Translations under genes and position numbers: made by a program | The notes under the pieces: model-generated | The model's database searches: none | The model's input: only the letters and a program-made list of their open reading frames with translations | Told to the model about the DNA's origin: nothing | Shown here: in pieces, positions 7,732 to 9,767 of the stretch | How the letters are laid out: every line of letters starts with the position of its first letter | How positions within the stretch are numbered: the first letter of the stretch is position 1 | Origin: an uncultured Verrucomicrobiota bacterium | Lineage (GTDB): Bacteria > Verrucomicrobiota > Verrucomicrobiia > Limisphaerales > SXTU01 | Direction of reading: 5' to 3' | DNA: 9,767 nt | Assembly (NCBI GenBank): GCA_903863315.1 | Contig: CAIPBN010000613.1 | Location: 1-9,767 of the forward strand

Positions 7732-8688
7732 ATGTTTGCTACGCTCCGCAAGTGGGCCGAGTTCGTGAAGATTTCGCACACGGTCTTCGCGCTGCCTTTC
7801 GCCCTGGCCGCGATGGTCGTGGCGGCGCGGGACAACCGTGGCTGGCCGGGCTGGCGAACATTCGGGCTGATTCTGATGGCGATGTTCTGCGCGCGGACCT
7901 GCGCGATGGCCTTCAACCGGATCGTGGACCGGAAGTTTGATGCCGCCAATCCCCGCACGGCGAACCGGCACCTGCCAGCCGGACAAATCTCCCTCGTAAG
8001 CGCATGGGCGCTGTGCGTGCTGGCCGCCGCAGGACTAGTTGCTGCGGCGTGGCTGCTGAACCCGGTTTGCCTCTACCTCTCGCCCGTCGCGTTGTTCTTC
8101 GTGTGCTTCTACTCACTGACCAAGCGGTTCACGGACTACACGCACGCCTGGCTCGGCATCGCGCTCGCGCTCGCCCCGGTGGGCGCGTGGCTGGCGGTGA
8201 AGGGACAACTCGGCTTTGCAGCGGCAGAGCCCTCCTTCGGCATGGGGCCGCTCGGGCGCGTGGTGGCCGAGCGCGGGTTGACGGGCCTGCTGCCCCTCGT
8301 GCTGGCGTTGGCGGTAGTCTTCTGGCTCATCGGCTTCGACATCATTTACGCGATTCAAGACTTCGAGTTCGACCGCACGCACGGACTGCACTCGCTCGTC
8401 GTGGCGTGGGGGCCGAAGAACGCACTCTCCGCCTCCATGCTGGCCCACGCCATCATGTGGATTCTGCTGGGAATCTTCGGACTGATGGCGGGCTTCCGAC
8501 TGGCCTACTACGTCGGGCTGGGGTTGATTGCAGGCTGCCTGCTGTTTGAGCATCTGCTCGCCCGGAGGCGTAGCCTGAACTGGGTAAACAACTCCTTCTT
8601 CCGCCTCAATGCCGTCATCAGCGCAATTTTCCTCGCCGTAACAGTGACGGAGGTTGTGTTTCCAGGATTCCGGATCAAGGTGGAATGA
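7732..8688 (+). CDS. ubiA: UbiA-family polyprenyltransferase (probably MqnP-type, menaquinone biosynthesis)
   Basis: This 318-residue membrane protein moves a polyprenyl chain from its diphosphate onto an aromatic ring during quinone synthesis. Both Mg-binding aspartate motifs are intact: N62-RIV-D66-RKF-D70, followed by NPRTANRHLPAG (73-84), and YAIQD210-FEF-D214-RTHGLHSL. YSLTKRFTDYTHAWLG (127-142) is also typical. Several hydrophobic segments (for example 17-32, 43-61, 90-110, 112-127, 186-206, 233-254, 258-273, 292-310) fit the family's helical bundle. The form FNRxVDRxxDAxNPRTA, with Asn-Arg rather than Asn-Asp at the first motif, points to the 'other UbiA' group used as MqnP in the futalosine pathway rather than E. 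coli-type UbiA; this subgroup call is from memory. ATG 7732 is preferred over an in-frame TTG at 7714 because the family normally starts close to the KWAEFVKISHTVFALPFAL segment. No other quinone gene lies in the window. Confidence 0.92.
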   Translation: MFATLRKWAEFVKISHTVFALPFALAAMVVAARDNRGWPGWRTFGLILMAMFCARTCAMAFNRIVDRKFDAANPRTANRHLPAGQISLVSAWALCVLAAAGLVAAAWLLNPVCLYLSPVALFFVCFYSLTKRFTDYTHAWLGIALALAPVGAWLAVKGQLGFAAAEPSFGMGPLGRVVAERGLTGLLPLVLALAVVFWLIGFDIIYAIQDFEFDRTHGLHSLVVAWGPKNALSASMLAHAIMWILLGIFGLMAGFRLAYYVGLGLIAGCLLFEHLLARRRSLNWVNNSFFRLNAVISAIFLAVTVTEVVFPGFRIKVE

Positions 8689-8713
8689 CCACTGCCCTCT
8701 GTGAGATGAGTGC

Positions 8714-8734
8714 AAGGCAACGCCCGCCTTTTTT
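8714..8734 (+). terminator. Weak intrinsic terminator after the UbiA-family gene
   Basis: AAGGC (8714-8718) pairs with GCCTT (8726-8730) across a 7-nt loop and runs into a continuous T-tract ending at 8734, 26 bp after the stop codon. The stem is only 5 bp and part of it is in the T-tract, so efficiency is uncertain. Confidence 0.4.
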
Positions 8735-8818
8735 CGCGGCTTATCTTTCGCTGTTACGTTCCACGAAGTCACACGCTGTCGTGAATTGGACTTCCATCCT
8801 AGATTCGGCAATTGAACC

Positions 8819-8850
8819 CCACGCTAAGAACGCCAAAGGCGCAAAGGAAA
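8819..8850. repeat. Dispersed-repeat remnant of the 'ACGCTAAGAACGCCAAAGGCGCAAAGGA' kind
   Basis: The run CACGCTAAGAACGCCAAAGG followed by CGCAAAGGAA resembles the degenerate 'aacgccaaggacgcaaagg' sequences scattered between genes in many bacteria, especially in PVC-group and other large environmental genomes, where they give spurious peptides such as HAKNAKGAKE. Internally it shows a loose 9-10 bp repetition of the type (A)CGC-AA-GG. A CGGCG-TT-CGCCG palindrome follows directly at about 8851-8862. Family membership is from memory and was not searched. Confidence 0.4.
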
Positions 8851-9000
8851 CGGCGTTCGCCGCAACAACCACTTCTCCGGCGGGGTGAACGCTGCCCGGC
8901 GCTTCGTTTTGGGACTAGCCCTTCGGTGTTGCGTCCTTCACATCCGTTTCGTGTGGCAACTGCGGTTTCAATGTTCATGGAACCCCACCGAGCGTTTCGG

Positions 9001-9039
9001 AAAATAACAAAAAAGGGTGCCCATAAAGGGCACCCTTTT
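9001..9039 (-). terminator. Strong rho-independent terminator of the pilin-like gene
   Basis: AAAAGGGTGCCC (9011-9022) and GGGCACCCTTTT (9028-9039) form a perfect 12-bp stem with a 5-nt loop. Read on the minus strand, the stem is followed by TTGTTATTTT, which extends the U-tract. It lies 25 bp beyond the TGA at 9064-9066. The mirror arrangement (AAAA on one side, TTTT on the other) lets it also stop plus-strand transcription. Confidence 0.92.
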
Positions 9040-9063
9040 GAACAATTCAATTCTGGATGAACC

Positions 9064-9767
9064 TCAATGCGGGAAGACGAAGTCCAGCCCACCGCGGCCG
9101 ACGCTGGCTGCCGCCTGACGAATCTGAGCAGTCAGTGCTGCGGTCGTCGCTTGCGCTACGCTGCCGTCCGAGAGGGCAAAATTGCCACCTTGATCATGAT
9201 GCCCATACATGCCGGCAGCCGTGTTGCCTGTCACCCAAAGCGCCCCGGCGAGAGTGGCGATGTTAGCATTCGCGGCAGCCTTGTAGCCAGCAGTGGGCAC
9301 CGCACCGTTCAAAGCCCCCAATGCCGCCGGAGGGTTTTGAAGACCAGCTGGCTGTGCACCGGCAGGGTTGAAATTAAAATTCCGATCCGCAACTACGATG
9401 GTATTGGGCAGATTCTCATCCGCATCCACCCCAACCGCGAGAGAAGTAGCGTGGTCTCGTCCAGCGCTGGTGCCATAGTTGGCATTCACTGTCCCCGCTG
9501 TGTTACCACCACCAGCGGTGGCGCTGAAGTAACCCACGTTCGCGGTGGTGGTGAAATCGGCAACCGTGCTAGAAGAAGCCTTGAGGCGGTCACCTGGGCA
9601 CAGAAGGATCTTGGCCGATCCGAGCTCGTTGGACATTACGCCCATATGAGCCCAAACACGAGCACCAGCCGCCGTGTTCAGGCTAGGGATGTTGGCGGCA
9701 GGGACGTTGGGGACGATGCTGACAGCACCTCCACCAAGGTAAGTCGCCGACGGCACCTTGTAGGGGA
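9064..9767 (-). CDS. Pilin-like/type II secretion pseudopilin-type protein with C-terminal H-X9-DG motif (5' end outside window)
   Basis: The frame is open from the right edge to TGA at 9064-9066, giving 233 visible C-terminal residues. The first codons read PYKV before the GTG at 9754-9756, so that GTG is internal and the real start lies beyond the window. The key evidence is a histidine (codon 9196-9198) followed by exactly nine residues and then Asp-Gly (codons 9163-9168), in HDQGGNFALSDGS. This H-X9-DG signature marks the C-terminus of prepilin-like proteins that carry an N-terminal methylation motif, abundant in Planctomycetes and Verrucomicrobia. Other typical pieces are SAKILLCPGDR, a phrase where such proteins compare a counted or dated record, and NTIVVADRNF. 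The sequence is rich in Ala, Gly, Asn and Thr, as expected for an exported surface subunit. The expected N-terminal GFTLIEL helix is not in the window. The true role (pilus, secretion or surface layer) is unknown. Its terminator follows at once. Confidence 0.88.
   Translation of the reverse strand, partial: PYKVPSATYLGGGAVSIVPNVPAANIPSLNTAAGARVWAHMGVMSNELGSAKILLCPGDRLKASSSTVADFTTTANVGYFSATAGGGNTAGTVNANYGTSAGRDHATSLAVGVDADENLPNTIVVADRNFNFNPAGAQPAGLQNPPAALGALNGAVPTAGYKAAANANIATLAGALWVTGNTAAGMYGHHDQGGNFALSDGSVAQATTAALTAQIRQAAASVGRGGLDFVFPH

Larger units (their letters stand above)
8689..9063. other. Non-coding region between convergent genes
   Basis: The UbiA-family gene and the pilin-like gene converge on these 375 bp. 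Besides two terminators, the stretch holds a repeat-like motif near 8819-8850. The short open frames here, the longest 82 codons on the plus strand, have no plausible start, run through the terminator hairpin and show repeat-derived peptides such as TLRTPKAQRKRRSP. I therefore see no gene. Confidence 0.6.

Noticed and set aside
8685..9060. Small proteins of 67-97 codons in the convergent intergenic region
   Set aside because: They overlap terminators and repeat-like sequence, lack ribosome-binding sites and show no conserved motif.
9754..9756. GTG as the start of the pilin-like protein
   Set aside because: The frame stays open to the window edge and the protein lacks its expected N-terminal prepilin helix, so the start is outside.

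Overview
The window is about 9.8 kb of GC-rich chromosomal DNA. It most likely comes from a Verrucomicrobiota bacterium of the Pedosphaera/Limisphaerales type, or a close PVC-group relative. This is an inference from four things: large secreted carbohydrate-active proteins including a DUF4838 protein, a type II secretion/pilin-like protein ending in an H-X9-DG motif, few recognisable Shine-Dalgarno sequences, and non-coding repeats of a kind I associate with these genomes. No rRNA, tRNA, CRISPR array, transposase or phage gene is visible.

Layout. (1) Bases 1-1620, minus strand: the first 540 codons of a secreted protein with a formylglycine-generating-enzyme (FGE/SUMF1) fold followed by a CBM9-like sugar-binding domain; it runs off the left edge. 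(2) Bases 1621-1780: an intergenic stretch almost filled by a structured palindromic repeat with 19-bp terminal inverted repeats. (3) Bases 1781-5065, minus strand: a 1094-residue secreted multidomain protein resembling GH42-type glycoside hydrolases. (4) Bases 5066-5244: a divergent promoter region. (5) Bases 5245-7662, plus strand: an 805-residue secreted DUF4838 protein with a C-terminal jelly-roll domain. (6) Bases 7732-8685 plus stop, plus strand: a UbiA-family membrane prenyltransferase, probably the MqnP type of the futalosine menaquinone pathway. (7) Bases 8689-9063: non-coding, with a weak terminator, a dispersed-repeat remnant and a strong terminator. (8) Bases 9064-9767, minus strand: the C-terminal part of a pilin-like H-X9-DG protein that runs off the right edge.

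How the genes may work together. The three genes in 1-7662 all encode exported proteins built from carbohydrate-recognition or carbohydrate-processing modules, and two of them diverge from one 179-bp promoter region. The simplest reading is a small glycan-utilisation locus without SusC/SusD-like transporters inside the window. The UbiA gene is membrane/quinone housekeeping, and the pilin-like gene has its own terminator; neither needs to be linked to the glycan locus. The least explained items are the FGE-fold protein without the catalytic cysteines, the large hydrolase that fits no family I can name exactly, and the structured repeat between them.
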